Notes: a model not told the origin generated them from the sequence alone. 64,000 bases of DNA from Ectopseudomonas mendocina (GCF_016008875.1 NZ_JADTQG010000021.1:1-64000), one strand, 5' to 3'. Numbered from the stretch's first letter, positions 15,415 through 23,762 are shown. Numbers and translations: made by a program.

Positions 15415-17262
15415 TTACGGATACTCTTCTAATAATTTTATTGGAGGAATGAAATATCGCGGGGCGCCTTCTTTTTCGAGACTCTGCAGTCTCATTAGTT
15501 TTGATTTTTGGCGGGTACTCCACGCATTACGTTCTTCCTCGTTAGCAGGTGGTGTCCCGTCGACAGCCTCTCTAGCAGCGACAAACCAAGCTAGGCGTGG
15601 TGTTGAAAAGCTTGTTCCGCATACTTTTTCATTTACTCGTCCAGGGAAGCCAAAGCCAAATACGGGGATGTCTTTTAGCGCGGTAAATGTATTGGATGAA
15701 CATAGATATGTTGAGTTCGCGCTGTTTTGAACAGCTACAATATCCCCAGGTGACATACTTCTAGCGGCGTACTGAATTAGATTTGCATGAATGTTTTGGC
15801 CGGAGTCGTTACCAGCGGCAGCCATAACAAGACCATAGCTATTCGGTCGAAAGTACGTTGGATATTTAAAGTTTGGGATGGTCCAAGATAGCGATGCAAA
15901 AAATGGCCTGTTGCTAGCCCATGCATACAGAGAAATGAAATCTATTGTGCTCTCAAGGATTGCTTTGTCGGTTCTGATTGTGAGCTTCTGACCGCTCGCT
16001 TCCTTCAGCGGTGCTGCAAGATCAGCACGCCTCACTATACGATCAGACTCAGCTATTGCTAAGTTATGTGAGGTCTCGCTGGCGGGAGTCGTGTTGTTTT
16101 TGCTAAGTGCAGGGCCGATAGAGCGAGCCAGAAGAGAGGTGTATATTATCTCGCGCAGGGCAAATTGAGAGCCACTTTGCGCGGTATTTATGGGTAAATA
16201 TATCACATCCACATGTCGGCTTAGATCGAGCGATGTCATTTCATGAATTGATCTTTTTATCATCCCTGAGTGCAATCGTAGCTCTGGATACTCACAGCCA
16301 TCGCAGAATGTCGTGGATGTAATTTTCTCTAAAAGATTAATGTCTGTTAGGCGATCATGCTTTGGGTTTGCGATAGTTAATTCAGATCGAATTTTTTTGG
16401 CCGCCATAGCCACGAAGCGCATTGCGCGAATAGCTTCATTATTGTCTGGCCAGCTGTCGTCAAGTACTAATAATATTGGTTTTGTAACTGCGAGGCGACT
16501 TAGGTGTGCTGAGAGTAAATTTCGCTCGGGCTCCTCTAGGAATAAACCTTTAAATGAATCTTCTGTTTCACTCCCAAGGTGGACTTCGACAGGCATGCTT
16601 AAAACTTGGTACTCGCTACTATTTTCGAGCTCCTCTCCAGAGCTCATTGAGTCTGCAATACTTATATTTCCGAGTTCAGATAGAGGGATTTGCCTGATCT
16701 GTATTTCCGAGCGGGCAGCAGTTCTGTTGTAATTATCTATTATTGGTTTCCCATCAAACGCTCCGAGCGTTGTGTTCCAAATCATACCCTCTTTGCCAAC
16801 AGATAACTGTGGTTGTGGGTAGTGGCTATTATTTTCTCCGGGATACTTTTTTGATGTATATGGAATGTCAGGAAGTAATATTTCCCCAATAGGCAGCATG
16901 CTTGGGGCTTCTATGGAATTTTTTTCTTGTACGGCCTGGAGTACCTTGTTATAGACAGCAGGTGTCCACGCTTGGCTGATGTTGTACTCCCGCTTCAGTA
17001 TCTCTGATAGAGTTTCACCTTTCTCTACTGTAACAACTCTATTTGGCGAGTAGTTTATTAAGTCCTCAAGGCGATCTTGATCAAAATTTTTGTCATGAAA
17101 GGTTGTCGGAGCTACTCGCCATATAGTAATCATTTGGCTGTCATTAGCCGTGCTAGCTTCTGGTGCGACCAGCATAGGTAGCAATGCAAAACCAAGTGCT
17201 ATTTTTATGCTGGCACTGGCCGACTTTAATCTATGAAGAGCTGTCTGGGGGGCCACATTCAA
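15415..17262 (-). CDS. Periplasmic subtilisin-like (S8) serine protease with LysM-like domain
   Basis: 615 residues. A signal peptide ends near residue 39 (LLPMLVAPEASTA). Residues 76-132 look like a LysM peptidoglycan-binding domain (VVTVEKGETLSEILKREYNI ... LPIGEILLP). The catalytic domain is divergent: Asp268/269 in LLVLDDSWPD, probable His331 in RLHSGMIKRSI, Asn485 of the oxyanion hole in AAAGNDSG, and Ser551 in CGTSFSTPRLA. The insert between Asp and His (~60 residues) is longer than usual. AAGGAC precedes the ATG. AT-rich composition marks it as foreign. Its only operon partner is the exported coiled-coil protein. It likely acts at the cell wall, on an unknown substrate. Confidence 0.8.
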   Translation of the reverse strand: MNVAPQTALHRLKSASASIKIALGFALLPMLVAPEASTANDSQMITIWRVAPTTFHDKNFDQDRLEDLINYSPNRVVTVEKGETLSEILKREYNISQAWTPAVYNKVLQAVQEKNSIEAPSMLPIGEILLPDIPYTSKKYPGENNSHYPQPQLSVGKEGMIWNTTLGAFDGKPIIDNYNRTAARSEIQIRQIPLSELGNISIADSMSSGEELENSSEYQVLSMPVEVHLGSETEDSFKGLFLEEPERNLLSAHLSRLAVTKPILLVLDDSWPDNNEAIRAMRFVAMAAKKIRSELTIANPKHDRLTDINLLEKITSTTFCDGCEYPELRLHSGMIKRSIHEMTSLDLSRHVDVIYLPINTAQSGSQFALREIIYTSLLARSIGPALSKNNTTPASETSHNLAIAESDRIVRRADLAAPLKEASGQKLTIRTDKAILESTIDFISLYAWASNRPFFASLSWTIPNFKYPTYFRPNSYGLVMAAAGNDSGQNIHANLIQYAARSMSPGDIVAVQNSANSTYLCSSNTFTALKDIPVFGFGFPGRVNEKVCGTSFSTPRLAWFVAAREAVDGTPPANEEERNAWSTRQKSKLMRLQSLEKEGAPRYFIPPIKLLEEYP

Positions 17263-17808
17263 AGTCCTTTTTGCAGAGTGCGGAAATCTACTTTAGGTAA
17301 ATGCTCAAGGCTATTGAGCTTAGAGTAGATCAAAATTCAAACCGCGTAGTGGCCATTTGATGCGTGGTCAGTTGGCCGAAGGGCAGGCCGGGCTTAAAAG
17401 GCACACCGTGCTATCAGGCGTGCTCTAAGCTTGGAGTGCTACTCAAGAGCGTCTCTCTGAGGGCGTCTTCGCTGACCCGTCACTGAGAATCGTGCTCCCA
17501 GGTAACCAAGCGCCTTGGGTTCTACCCGAGACTAGTGAGCAGCCCGCCGTTTGGCAGTGTCTCATGCTGAAGGTGCTGGGTTTATCCAAAGAGCTGCGCG
17601 TAGGATAGATAAGCAAGCCCAGGGCAGACCAAGCCTAGCACTCGAACTATAGGTGGTATTTCGATGGGGCTGGCTCAGCATGGCCCCCCAGGTGATGGTG
17701 CAACACAATGCTGCGCTTGGAAGAGCTTTTTGAGTCTGGGAATCTGCAGATTGCTATATGAAAAACAGCGGGCAAGTGCCCGCCGTTTTTCTCCTTCCGC
17801 CATTCGGG
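17263..17808. other. Intergenic region with palindrome and shared terminator
   Basis: No convincing gene in these 546 bases. A 45-bp imperfect palindrome occupies 17286-17330: outer arms ATCTACTTTA and TAGAGTAGAT, inner arms GCTCAA and TTGAGC around GGCTA. It lies just upstream of the protease gene and may be its operator or a hairpin in its leader. Between 17331 and 17760 I see nothing recognisable. Confidence 0.5.
17761..17793 (-). terminator. Rho-independent terminator after the zinc-finger gene
   Basis: Stem GCGGGCA/TGCCCGC with a 2-base loop, flanked by A5 on one side and T5 on the other, so it can work in both directions. It is 16 bp downstream of the stop of the DnaJ-type zinc-finger gene. 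Confidence 0.85.
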
Positions 17809-18207
17809 CTATTGGCACGTTGGGCAGCTTTCCTGTCCTGAGCCGTTACACTGCTCGCAGTCACTGTCGTCGTCTTCTTGGTCCAATGCCCCAGAGCCAT
17901 TACAGTGTCGACATGTTATTTCTTCCAATCCGCCACAAGTCAGGCAGTCGTCCTCATGCAGCCAGCCTGTTCCATCGCAGGGGCTGCAAAGAGTAGTTCC
18001 CTGGCCTCCACACCAGTCACAGCAGTCTGCGTCGACCGTTCCCTCACCTTCACATCGGTTGCACTCGCGCAGCTTCTCGGCGTCGGGGTCGTACCAGTAG
18101 CCGTTACCGCTACAGTCAGAACAGGTAACCAGTGCGCGACCTCCTCGGCAGGCTGGGCAGTTTGTACGGCCGTCATCACAATGGGGGCAATCGATCAGGT
18201 TCGACAT
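17809..18207 (-). CDS. Protein made of DnaJ-type CxxCxGxG zinc fingers, no J domain
   Basis: 132 residues, almost entirely Cys-rich repeats: CPHC, CPAC, CSDCSGNG, CNRCEGEG, CDWCGGQG, CSPCDGTG, CLTCGG, CRHCNGSG, CEQCNGSG, CPTC. Adjacent pairs resemble the DnaJ central domain, which binds unfolded protein, but there is no J domain and no C-terminal substrate domain. ATG 18205-18207 has AGGGGAG upstream; longer readings lie in the neighbouring gene. It starts 1 bp after the stop of the Sel1-repeat gene, so the two are translated together. Possible role: a chaperone-like adaptor paired with the repeat protein. Confidence 0.8.
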   Translation of the reverse strand: MSNLIDCPHCDDGRTNCPACRGGRALVTCSDCSGNGYWYDPDAEKLRECNRCEGEGTVDADCCDWCGGQGTTLCSPCDGTGWLHEDDCLTCGGLEEITCRHCNGSGALDQEDDDSDCEQCNGSGQESCPTCQ

Positions 18208-18208
18208 A

Positions 18209-19402
18209 TCAATTCTCCCCTTCGCTGCGTTGCTGAGCATCGCGACGGCGAGCGGCCTCAGTTGCAAGGCGGCCGGCCGTAACTGAGCCGAAGTGGATCG
18301 CGTTCTGGTAGTACAGGCGAGCCTGTTCATACCTCCCGGTCGTCATTCCAATATCGCCGAGAGCAAGATAGGCACGTTTACGAACCTCCGTGTTTTCCCG
18401 GTTATTTGCGGCTAGCCGATACCAATGAGTCGCAAGCTCCAGATCCTTGTGCGTTGAGAACGCATCCTGGTGTCTGCTGTCATAAATGTTGCCCATCTTT
18501 AGTTGCGCGAGCGCGAGCCCCAGGTCGGCAGCCTGTTTGTAAAGAGCTATCGATTCGTTGAGGTCGGCTCGTACGTGTAGGCCATTCTCAAACATGTCTG
18601 CGAGCCAGAACATTGCCATGGGAAGGCCGTCTTCTATCGCTTCCCGAAGCAGATCTACCGGTGAGCCCTGCAGTTGGAAAGTCACAGGATCCGTTAGAAA
18701 CAGCTCGACCATCTCTACCGTAGCTTCAGGGTAGCCGCGCATGGATGCTTGGCTGTAAAGCTTGAAGGCCTTTTGCAGATTTTGCTTAATGCTTCCCGCG
18801 CCCTGATGATACATCTGGGCCAGCCTGAAGGCGCATCGAGCGCACTTTTGTCGGTCGCCTTTGCGCAGGTAGGACGCTGCTTTATCCCAGTGACCTCTTC
18901 GTAGGTAGTAGTTGCCCAGCTCAGACGGCGCGTCTGAATGCTTGCTATTAAAGGCCTTCTGCAGCCAGACCAAGCCTTCTTCTTCCGAGTGACCGAAGTG
19001 TTCGCCCATTGAGCAGTAGAGAAGTCCCAGCTGCATTTTGGCGTCGGCATAGTCCTGTTGGGCATAGGTGAGAAGATCTTGCTCGATGCTCAGGAGATGA
19101 TCCTTGTGAATAAGTGCTGGTTCGCCAAGCTTAATGGCGTAAAACACTCTACCCAGGAGTTCCACGGCATTGTCAGTGCCGCTCTCAAAGGTGCGCCGGG
19201 CGGATTCCACCAAGTCGTCTAGGCTGGATTCGAACTGCTCTAGGCAGTAGGTTTCGACATCTGTTCCCGCAAGCCGGAGATCTCTTACCCGTTGCCCGTT
19301 AGGAAGCAGAAGGAACTCCCGATCGAACAAACGATTCTGTGAGTGCTGCGCTGTGCTTTCCTGAAGCCAGCGAGCCGTACGTGAGGATGATGTTTTGGTC
19401 AT
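18209..19402 (-). CDS. Sel1/TPR-repeat protein
   Basis: 397 residues of helical repeats with no signal peptide. Sel1-type units are seen at about 118-150 (ADAKMQLGLLYCSMGEHFG ... GLVWLQKA), 190-225 (CAFRLAQMYHQGAGSI ... AFKLYSQAS), 258-300 (AMFWLADMFENGLHV ... SIALYKQAADLG) and 300-335, then a final TPR-like pair. Such proteins scaffold complexes or bind partners. It is the last gene before the island end and is followed by the zinc-finger gene, whose start is 1 bp away. The partner or target is unknown. Confidence 0.8.
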   Translation of the reverse strand: MTKTSSSRTARWLQESTAQHSQNRLFDREFLLLPNGQRVRDLRLAGTDVETYCLEQFESSLDDLVESARRTFESGTDNAVELLGRVFYAIKLGEPALIHKDHLLSIEQDLLTYAQQDYADAKMQLGLLYCSMGEHFGHSEEEGLVWLQKAFNSKHSDAPSELGNYYLRRGHWDKAASYLRKGDRQKCARCAFRLAQMYHQGAGSIKQNLQKAFKLYSQASMRGYPEATVEMVELFLTDPVTFQLQGSPVDLLREAIEDGLPMAMFWLADMFENGLHVRADLNESIALYKQAADLGLALAQLKMGNIYDSRHQDAFSTHKDLELATHWYRLAANNRENTEVRKRAYLALGDIGMTTGRYEQARLYYQNAIHFGSVTAGRLATEAARRRDAQQRSEGEN

Positions 19403-19703
19403 GATTGCACTCTAATTTCAGACAATAGGAAGCACAGGCCCTACCGCAGGGGCGGTGCTTAATCGCTAATTGTCTGGCCAGTGCATCATTTGCAGGACGG
19501 GGGCGGCGAAGATCCCGTGTCGCGCGGCCCACGCGACAGCCATAGCATAAGCAACTTTATATCAGTGTCAATAAGAGGCGCGATGCTTTGTGGTGCTCAC
19601 ATTGTCCCGCTAGGGCGATATGCGTGCGCTATCTACGAAGAAGACAGGGTGTTTTTTTGTCGCGCTTATTTCCATTTTTTCGCGCTTATTTAGAAAACCT
19701 ACA
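19403..19703. mobile_element. Right terminal region of the Tn7-like island
   Basis: The island ends at about 19703; on the minus strand the end reads TGTAGGTTTTCT, followed by AAATAAGCGCGA twice. The two 12-bp copies are at 19680-19691 and 19660-19671 in plus coordinates, exactly 20 bp apart. A related, broken copy with a 2-base insertion is near 19569-19582. Repeated sites close to a TG...CA-type end are what TnsB/TniA transposases bind. The rest of the stretch carries no gene. Confidence 0.6.
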
Positions 19704-20549
19704 GCCGCCGCCGACCAGTGCCGGCCCGGAAGCGCTGTGGTGCGGGGTGCGAAAGGGCCTCTGCGGCCAGTGCTGCAGCGGCGTATGACTGGCCACCGAA
19801 TGGATCGCCGCGACCTGCAGCGCTTCGCGTTCGTCGAGCGGTGGCAGCAGGCCGGGCAGGCGGCTAGCCAGCAGCGTCTTGCCGGTGCCGGGCGGACCGC
19901 TGAGCAGCAGGTTATGCGAGCCCGCAGCGGCCACCAGCAGGGCGCGTTTGGCGGCCAGCTGACCCTGAACTTCGGCCAGGTCCGGGTACGGCAGGCTCTG
20001 TCTGAGCAGACCCTGTGCGGCATAGGGTTCGAGTGGTGCGCTGCCGTTGAGGTGCGCAGCGATCTGCAGCAGGTGCTCGACAGCGATCACCTTGAGCCCG
20101 GAGGCGAGGCTGGCCTCCTCGGCATTGGCCTGTGGCACCAACAGGGTGCGTCCGGCTTCACGCGCAGCCAGTGCGGCCGGCAGAACGCCCTGCACCGGAC
20201 GTACCGCGCCGGATAGCGCCAGCTCACCCAGGCATTCGTATTCATCGAGCGACTGAGCCGGCACCTGACCGCTGGCGGCAAGAACGCCCAAGGCGATGGC
20301 GAGATCGAAACGGCCGCCGTCTTTCGGCAGATCGGCCGGCGCCAGATTCAGGGTGATGCGCTTGCTAGGGAATTCGAAGGCGGCATTGAGGATGGCGCTG
20401 CGCACGCGGTCCTTGCTTTCCTTGACCGCGGTCTCGGGCAGGCCCACCAGCGTCAGCGAGGGCAGGCCGTTGGCCAGGTGCGCCTCGACGGTGACGGCCG
20501 GTGCTTCGACGCCGACCTGGGCGCGGCTGTGGACGATGGCCAGGGACAT
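19704..20549 (-). pseudogene. comM: comM (yifB), N-terminal part, interrupted by the island
   Basis: ComM is a MoxR-like AAA+ helicase that promotes branch migration during natural transformation. The first 282 residues are intact, beginning MSLAIVHSRAQVGVEAPAVT and including the Walker A GPPGTGKT, and the reading stops being ComM at HHSASGPALVGGG. It then runs five codons into the island (CRFSK) before a stop at 19686-19688. The normal protein is about 500 residues, so roughly 215 residues are displaced to the far side of the island, outside this window. comM is the known insertion hotspot of AbaR/Tn6022-type Tn7 relatives, and the cut here falls in the same ALVGGG region. Confidence 0.9.
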
Positions 20550-20582
20550 GATCTCTCCTTGATCAAGTAGGGTGCAGCGCCT

Positions 20583-20633
20583 GTAGGAACGGCTTCAGCC
20601 ATGAAGCCTGTTCGCGGCTGAAGCCGCTCCTAC
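20583..20633. repeat. REP-type intergenic palindrome
   Basis: Arms GTAGGAACGGCTTCAGCC (20583-20600) and GGCTGAAGCCGCTCCTAC (20616-20633), one mismatch, with a 15-base loop. This is the form of Pseudomonas extragenic palindromes and lies between comM and ubiK. Confidence 0.8.
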
Positions 20634-20642
20634 AACATAACC

Positions 20643-20900
20643 TTAGTCTGCGGCGGTGAGCTTGGCTTCCAGTTCGGCGACCTTGGCTTCCAGCGCTTCC
20701 AGGCGGGCGCGGGTACGGGCCAATACCACCATCTGGCTGTCGAACTCTTCGCGGCTGACCAGCTCCAGCTTGCTGAAACCGCTTTGCAGCAGGGCTTTGA
20801 ACTGGGCTTCCAGTTCGGCGCGCGGCAGCGGGCTGTCGCCGCTGAACAGGCGCGAGGCGTGGCTACTGAGGGTGTCGAGCAGGGCTTTCGGCGGCAGCAT
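20643..20900 (-). CDS. ubiK: UbiK family ubiquinone biosynthesis accessory factor (YqiC)
   Basis: 85 residues: MLPPKALLDTLSSHASRLF at the N-terminus and a coiled coil at the C-terminus (RTRARLEALEAKVAELEAKL). UbiK is a small helical, trimeric accessory protein that binds UbiJ and supports ubiquinone synthesis in aerobic growth. ATG 20898-20900 is chosen because it opens the conserved N-terminus and has GGAAC upstream; the frame continues to 20987 without a good site. In Pseudomonas it sits between comM and glnK, as here. Confidence 0.9.
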   Translation of the reverse strand: MLPPKALLDTLSSHASRLFSGDSPLPRAELEAQFKALLQSGFSKLELVSREEFDSQMVVLARTRARLEALEAKVAELEAKLTAAD

Positions 20901-21309
20901 GATCAGGTTCCGTAAACAGACGGTCGGCAGTGTAGCACGCGACCTGAGGCGGGACGCCCCAAGCCATGTTGCACGATTTTTGAGCATGACCCGATGCGCT
21001 GCTGCACCAATCTTGTGCGGTTAGAGTGTGGTAATCGCCATGCGATATCGCTGGGCATCGGTAAGAGCCTGATAGGCAGTGCTTTTCCGGGAGATGGCAA
21101 GCTTTCTGCTTAGACCCCAGCGACGCCTGCACCGATGCAGTACCGGTGCGGCAGACGAAGCGGGGAAGTGTTTCGTCGAGGGCGGTTGGTGGGTATCGAC
21201 CAGGCCAGGCTGGAACGGTCGGTGCATTACAAAAGCCAGACACTGCGCTTAGACTTGGGCCGGGTTCGTAATTCCTGGGGCAAGTCCACCTTACACGGGA
21301 GAAAGTTTC
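20901..21309 (+). promoter_or_regulatory. glnK promoter region with NtrC site and sigma-54 candidate
   Basis: At 21003-21018 the sequence TGCACCAATCTTGTGC matches the NtrC enhancer pattern TGCACCA-N-TGGTGCA. At 21210-21226, CTGGAAC-GGTCG-GTGCA has the GG (21212-21213) and GC (21224-21225) of a -24/-12 promoter with the required 10-bp spacing, giving a start near 21236 and a leader of about 74 nt. A second GCACCG...CGGTGC inverted pair lies at about 21131-21151. No gene is seen in the region. Confidence 0.55.
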
Positions 21310-21648
21310 ATGAAGCTAGTCACTGCCATCATCAAGCCGTTCAAGCTCGACGACGTGCGCGAGTCGCTGTCGGAGATCGGCGTGCAGGGCATTACCGTCA
21401 CCGAGGTCAAGGGCTTCGGCCGCCAGAAAGGCCATACCGAGCTGTATCGCGGTGCCGAGTACGTGGTCGACTTCCTGCCCAAGGTGAAGATCGACGTGGC
21501 CATCGCTGACGACCAGCTGGACCGCGTGATCGAGGCCATCACCAAGGCTGCCAACACCGGCAAGATCGGCGACGGCAAGATTTTCGTAGTCAACCTGGAA
21601 CAGGCAATTCGTATCCGTACCGGCGAAACCGATACCGACGCGATCTAA
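21310..21648 (+). CDS. glnK: Nitrogen regulatory protein P-II
   Basis: 112 residues, full length: MKLVTAIIKPFKLDDVRESL at the start, the T-loop with the uridylylated Tyr51 in ELYRGAEYVVDF, and the C-loop GDGKIFV. GlnK reports glutamine and 2-oxoglutarate status, is modified by GlnD, and binds AmtB to block ammonium entry. A transport gene of the Amt family lies downstream, though not immediately. GGAG precedes the ATG. Expression is expected from NtrC and sigma-54 under nitrogen limitation, supported by the sites upstream. Confidence 0.97.
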   Translation: MKLVTAIIKPFKLDDVRESLSEIGVQGITVTEVKGFGRQKGHTELYRGAEYVVDFLPKVKIDVAIADDQLDRVIEAITKAANTGKIGDGKIFVVNLEQAIRIRTGETDTDAI

Positions 21649-21984
21649 GCAGCCTCCGAACCCCACGCCCCAGGAGTAAACCCCATGACTCTGCGAACTT
21701 TCGCAGGGCTAGGAGCCCTTTTGCCCTCGAATTCTGGCCATGCGCTGTATTCGAGGGCGAATGCCGGAGCTGGCGAGTCCTTCGCCGCTCTGCTGTGCCA
21801 GACCCTCTTCAGGTCTAGCGCTCGGCCTAGTGATGGGAATGCCTGGTCGCCTTACGGCGCAGGGGTTCCGGTGATCCAGAGCGAGCGTGGCAACGACCTG
21901 TAAAGCATGCGGAACGCGCCCAGAGCCAACCTGGACGTTTCAACCGAACAGCGCAAAAACGAAAGCGCCGGCAAGAGGTGAAAA
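21649..21984. other. glnK-amt intergenic region holding an apparent amtB start remnant and a hairpin
   Basis: From 21685 (ATG, with AGGAGT upstream) the frame reads MTLRTFAGLGALLP, the exact style of the signal sequence of the usual Pseudomonas AmtB, and then turns into unrelated sequence (72 codons to the stop). A perfect 10-bp inverted repeat GCCCTCGAAT (21723-21732) / ATTCGAGGGC (21749-21758) begins directly after the recognisable part. This suggests the original amtB was lost by deletion or replacement. No other feature is seen up to the amt start. Confidence 0.5.
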
Positions 21985-23238
21985 ATGGATAACACAGCAT
22001 TGACTGCATTGCAGTACGGCTTCGATACCTTCTACTTTCTGATCTGTGGTGCCCTGGTGATGTGGATGGCAGCGGGCTTCGCCATGCTCGAATCCGGCCT
22101 GGTGCGCGCCAAGAACACCACCGAGATCCTGACCAAGAACATCGCCCTGTATGCCATCGCCAGCGTGATGTACCTGGTGATCGGCTACCACATCATGTAC
22201 TCCAGCCCCGAGGGCGGCATCCTGCCGAGCCTGGGCTTCCTGATCGGCGACGAGAACAGCGTCGATGCGGTGCTCGCTGGCGGTGACGATGCGCCCTATT
22301 ACTCGGCGCGCTCGGACTTCTTCTTCCAGATCGTCTTTGCTGCGACCTGCATGTCGGTGGTTTCCGGTGCGGTGGCCGAGCGCATGAAGCTGTGGGCCTT
22401 CCTCGCTTTCGCCGTGGTCATGACCGGCTTCATCTACCCGGTTCAGGGCTTCTGGAAATGGGGCTCGGGCTTCCTCAACGAAGCGGGCTTCCTCGATTTC
22501 GCCGGTTCCGGCGTGGTGCACATGGCCGGTGCTGCCGCTGCTCTGGCTGGCGTACTGCTGCTGGGCGCGCGCAAGGGCAAGTACGGCGCCAATGGTCAGG
22601 TCAATGCCATTCCGGGCGCCAACCTGCCACTGGCAACGCTCGGTACCTTCATCCTGTGGATGGGCTGGTTCGGTTTCAACGGCGGCTCGCAACTGAAGAT
22701 GAGCACCATCGAGGATGCCAACGCCGTCGCCCAGGTGTTCGTCAATACCAACATGGCTGCCGCCGGTGGCCTGATCGTCGCGCTGGTGACCGCGCGTATC
22801 CTGTTCGGCAAGGCTGACCTGACCATGGCGCTCAACGGCGCGCTGGCCGGCCTGGTCGCCATCACTGCCGAACCGCTGACCCCGAGCGCCCTGCAGGCGA
22901 CCCTGATCGGTGGCGTGGGCGGTGTGCTGGTGGTCTTCGCAATCCTCGGCCTGGACAAGATCAAGATCGACGACCCGGTCGGCGCCATCTCCGTGCACGG
23001 CGTGGTCGGTATCTGGGGCCTGCTGGCCGTGTGCCTGACCAATGGCGATGCCTCGCTGGGCGCCCAGCTGCTGGGTATCGTCTGCATCTTCGCCTGGGTG
23101 TTCATCGCCAGCCTGATCGTCTGGAGCATCATCAAGGCGGTGATCGGTCTACGCGTCAGCGAAGAAGAGGAATACGAGGGTGTGGATATCGCCGAGTGCG
23201 GTATGGAAGCCTACCCGGAGTTCACCGGCAAGAAGTAA
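21985..23238 (+). CDS. amt: Ammonium transporter, Amt/Rh family
   Basis: 417 residues with eleven predicted membrane helices and no cleaved signal peptide. Family motifs are present: DTFYFLICGALVMWMAAGFA (helix 1), FAGSGVVHMAGAAAALAG (pore His), LGTFILWMGWFGFNGGS, and VHGVVGIWGLLAV with the second pore His. The cytoplasmic tail is acidic. It starts at MDNTAL, like the Amt paralogues without a long signal, rather than the MTLRKxAGLGAL type that normally follows glnK. GAGGTG precedes the ATG. Together with GlnK it supplies ammonium under nitrogen limitation. Confidence 0.95.
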   Translation: MDNTALTALQYGFDTFYFLICGALVMWMAAGFAMLESGLVRAKNTTEILTKNIALYAIASVMYLVIGYHIMYSSPEGGILPSLGFLIGDENSVDAVLAGGDDAPYYSARSDFFFQIVFAATCMSVVSGAVAERMKLWAFLAFAVVMTGFIYPVQGFWKWGSGFLNEAGFLDFAGSGVVHMAGAAAALAGVLLLGARKGKYGANGQVNAIPGANLPLATLGTFILWMGWFGFNGGSQLKMSTIEDANAVAQVFVNTNMAAAGGLIVALVTARILFGKADLTMALNGALAGLVAITAEPLTPSALQATLIGGVGGVLVVFAILGLDKIKIDDPVGAISVHGVVGIWGLLAVCLTNGDASLGAQLLGIVCIFAWVFIASLIVWSIIKAVIGLRVSEEEEYEGVDIAECGMEAYPEFTGKK

Positions 23239-23254
23239 GCTTCGCCGGAATGAC

Positions 23255-23285
23255 AAGGGCGCCTTTTGGCGCCCTTTGTTTTTTC
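23255..23285 (+). terminator. Rho-independent terminator of amt
   Basis: GGGCGCC-TTTT-GGCGCCC stem followed by TTTGTTTTTT, 17 bp after the amt stop. Confidence 0.9.
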
Positions 23286-23336
23286 TGACAGCACGCTAGA
23301 ATGCGCGCGCTGGAGCCATCGAGAGTGAGAAGCGGC

Positions 23337-23762
23337 ATGTGGCAGCAACGCATCATCAGCTTGCGTCCGCGTGAGCGAGGTTTTCATCTGGTGACCGAAG
23401 AGGTGCTGGCGAAATTGCCGGAACTGGCGCAGATGCGCGTCGGTCTGTTGCATCTGTGGCTGCAGCACACCTCGGCATCGTTGACGGTGAACGAGAACGC
23501 CGACCCCGCGGTGCGCCGCGATTTCGAGCGTTTCTTCAACCGCCTGGTGCCGCAGGGTGAAGCGGGATACGAACATGATTACGAAGGGCCGGACGATTTG
23601 CCGGCGCACTTCAAGGGCAGTTTGCTGGGCTTTCAGCTACAGCTGCCGATACAGCAGGGACGGCTGGCGCTGGGGACCTGGCAGGGCATCTATCTGGGCG
23701 AGCACCGCGATCATGGCGGCGCTCGGCAAGTGGTGGCGACCCTGCACGGCGAAACAATATGA
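23337..23762 (+). CDS. yjbQ: YjbQ family protein (UPF0047)
   Basis: 141 residues. The conserved features of the family are all there: GLLHLWLQHTSASLTVNENA with the metal His and Asn, DYEGPDDLPAHFKGSLLG, and the C-terminal GTWQGIYLGEHRDHGG with its His pair. YjbQ proteins have a low-level thiamine phosphate synthase activity in vitro; their physiological role is uncertain. ATG 23337 opens the conserved region; the earlier ATG at 23301 is less likely. It lies alone between the amt terminator and sutA. Confidence 0.9.
   Translation: MWQQRIISLRPRERGFHLVTEEVLAKLPELAQMRVGLLHLWLQHTSASLTVNENADPAVRRDFERFFNRLVPQGEAGYEHDYEGPDDLPAHFKGSLLGFQLQLPIQQGRLALGTWQGIYLGEHRDHGGARQVVATLHGETI

Noticed and set aside
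21940..22998. Minus-strand open frame opposite amt
   Set aside because: Antisense of a GC-rich membrane-protein gene; no start signal or family.
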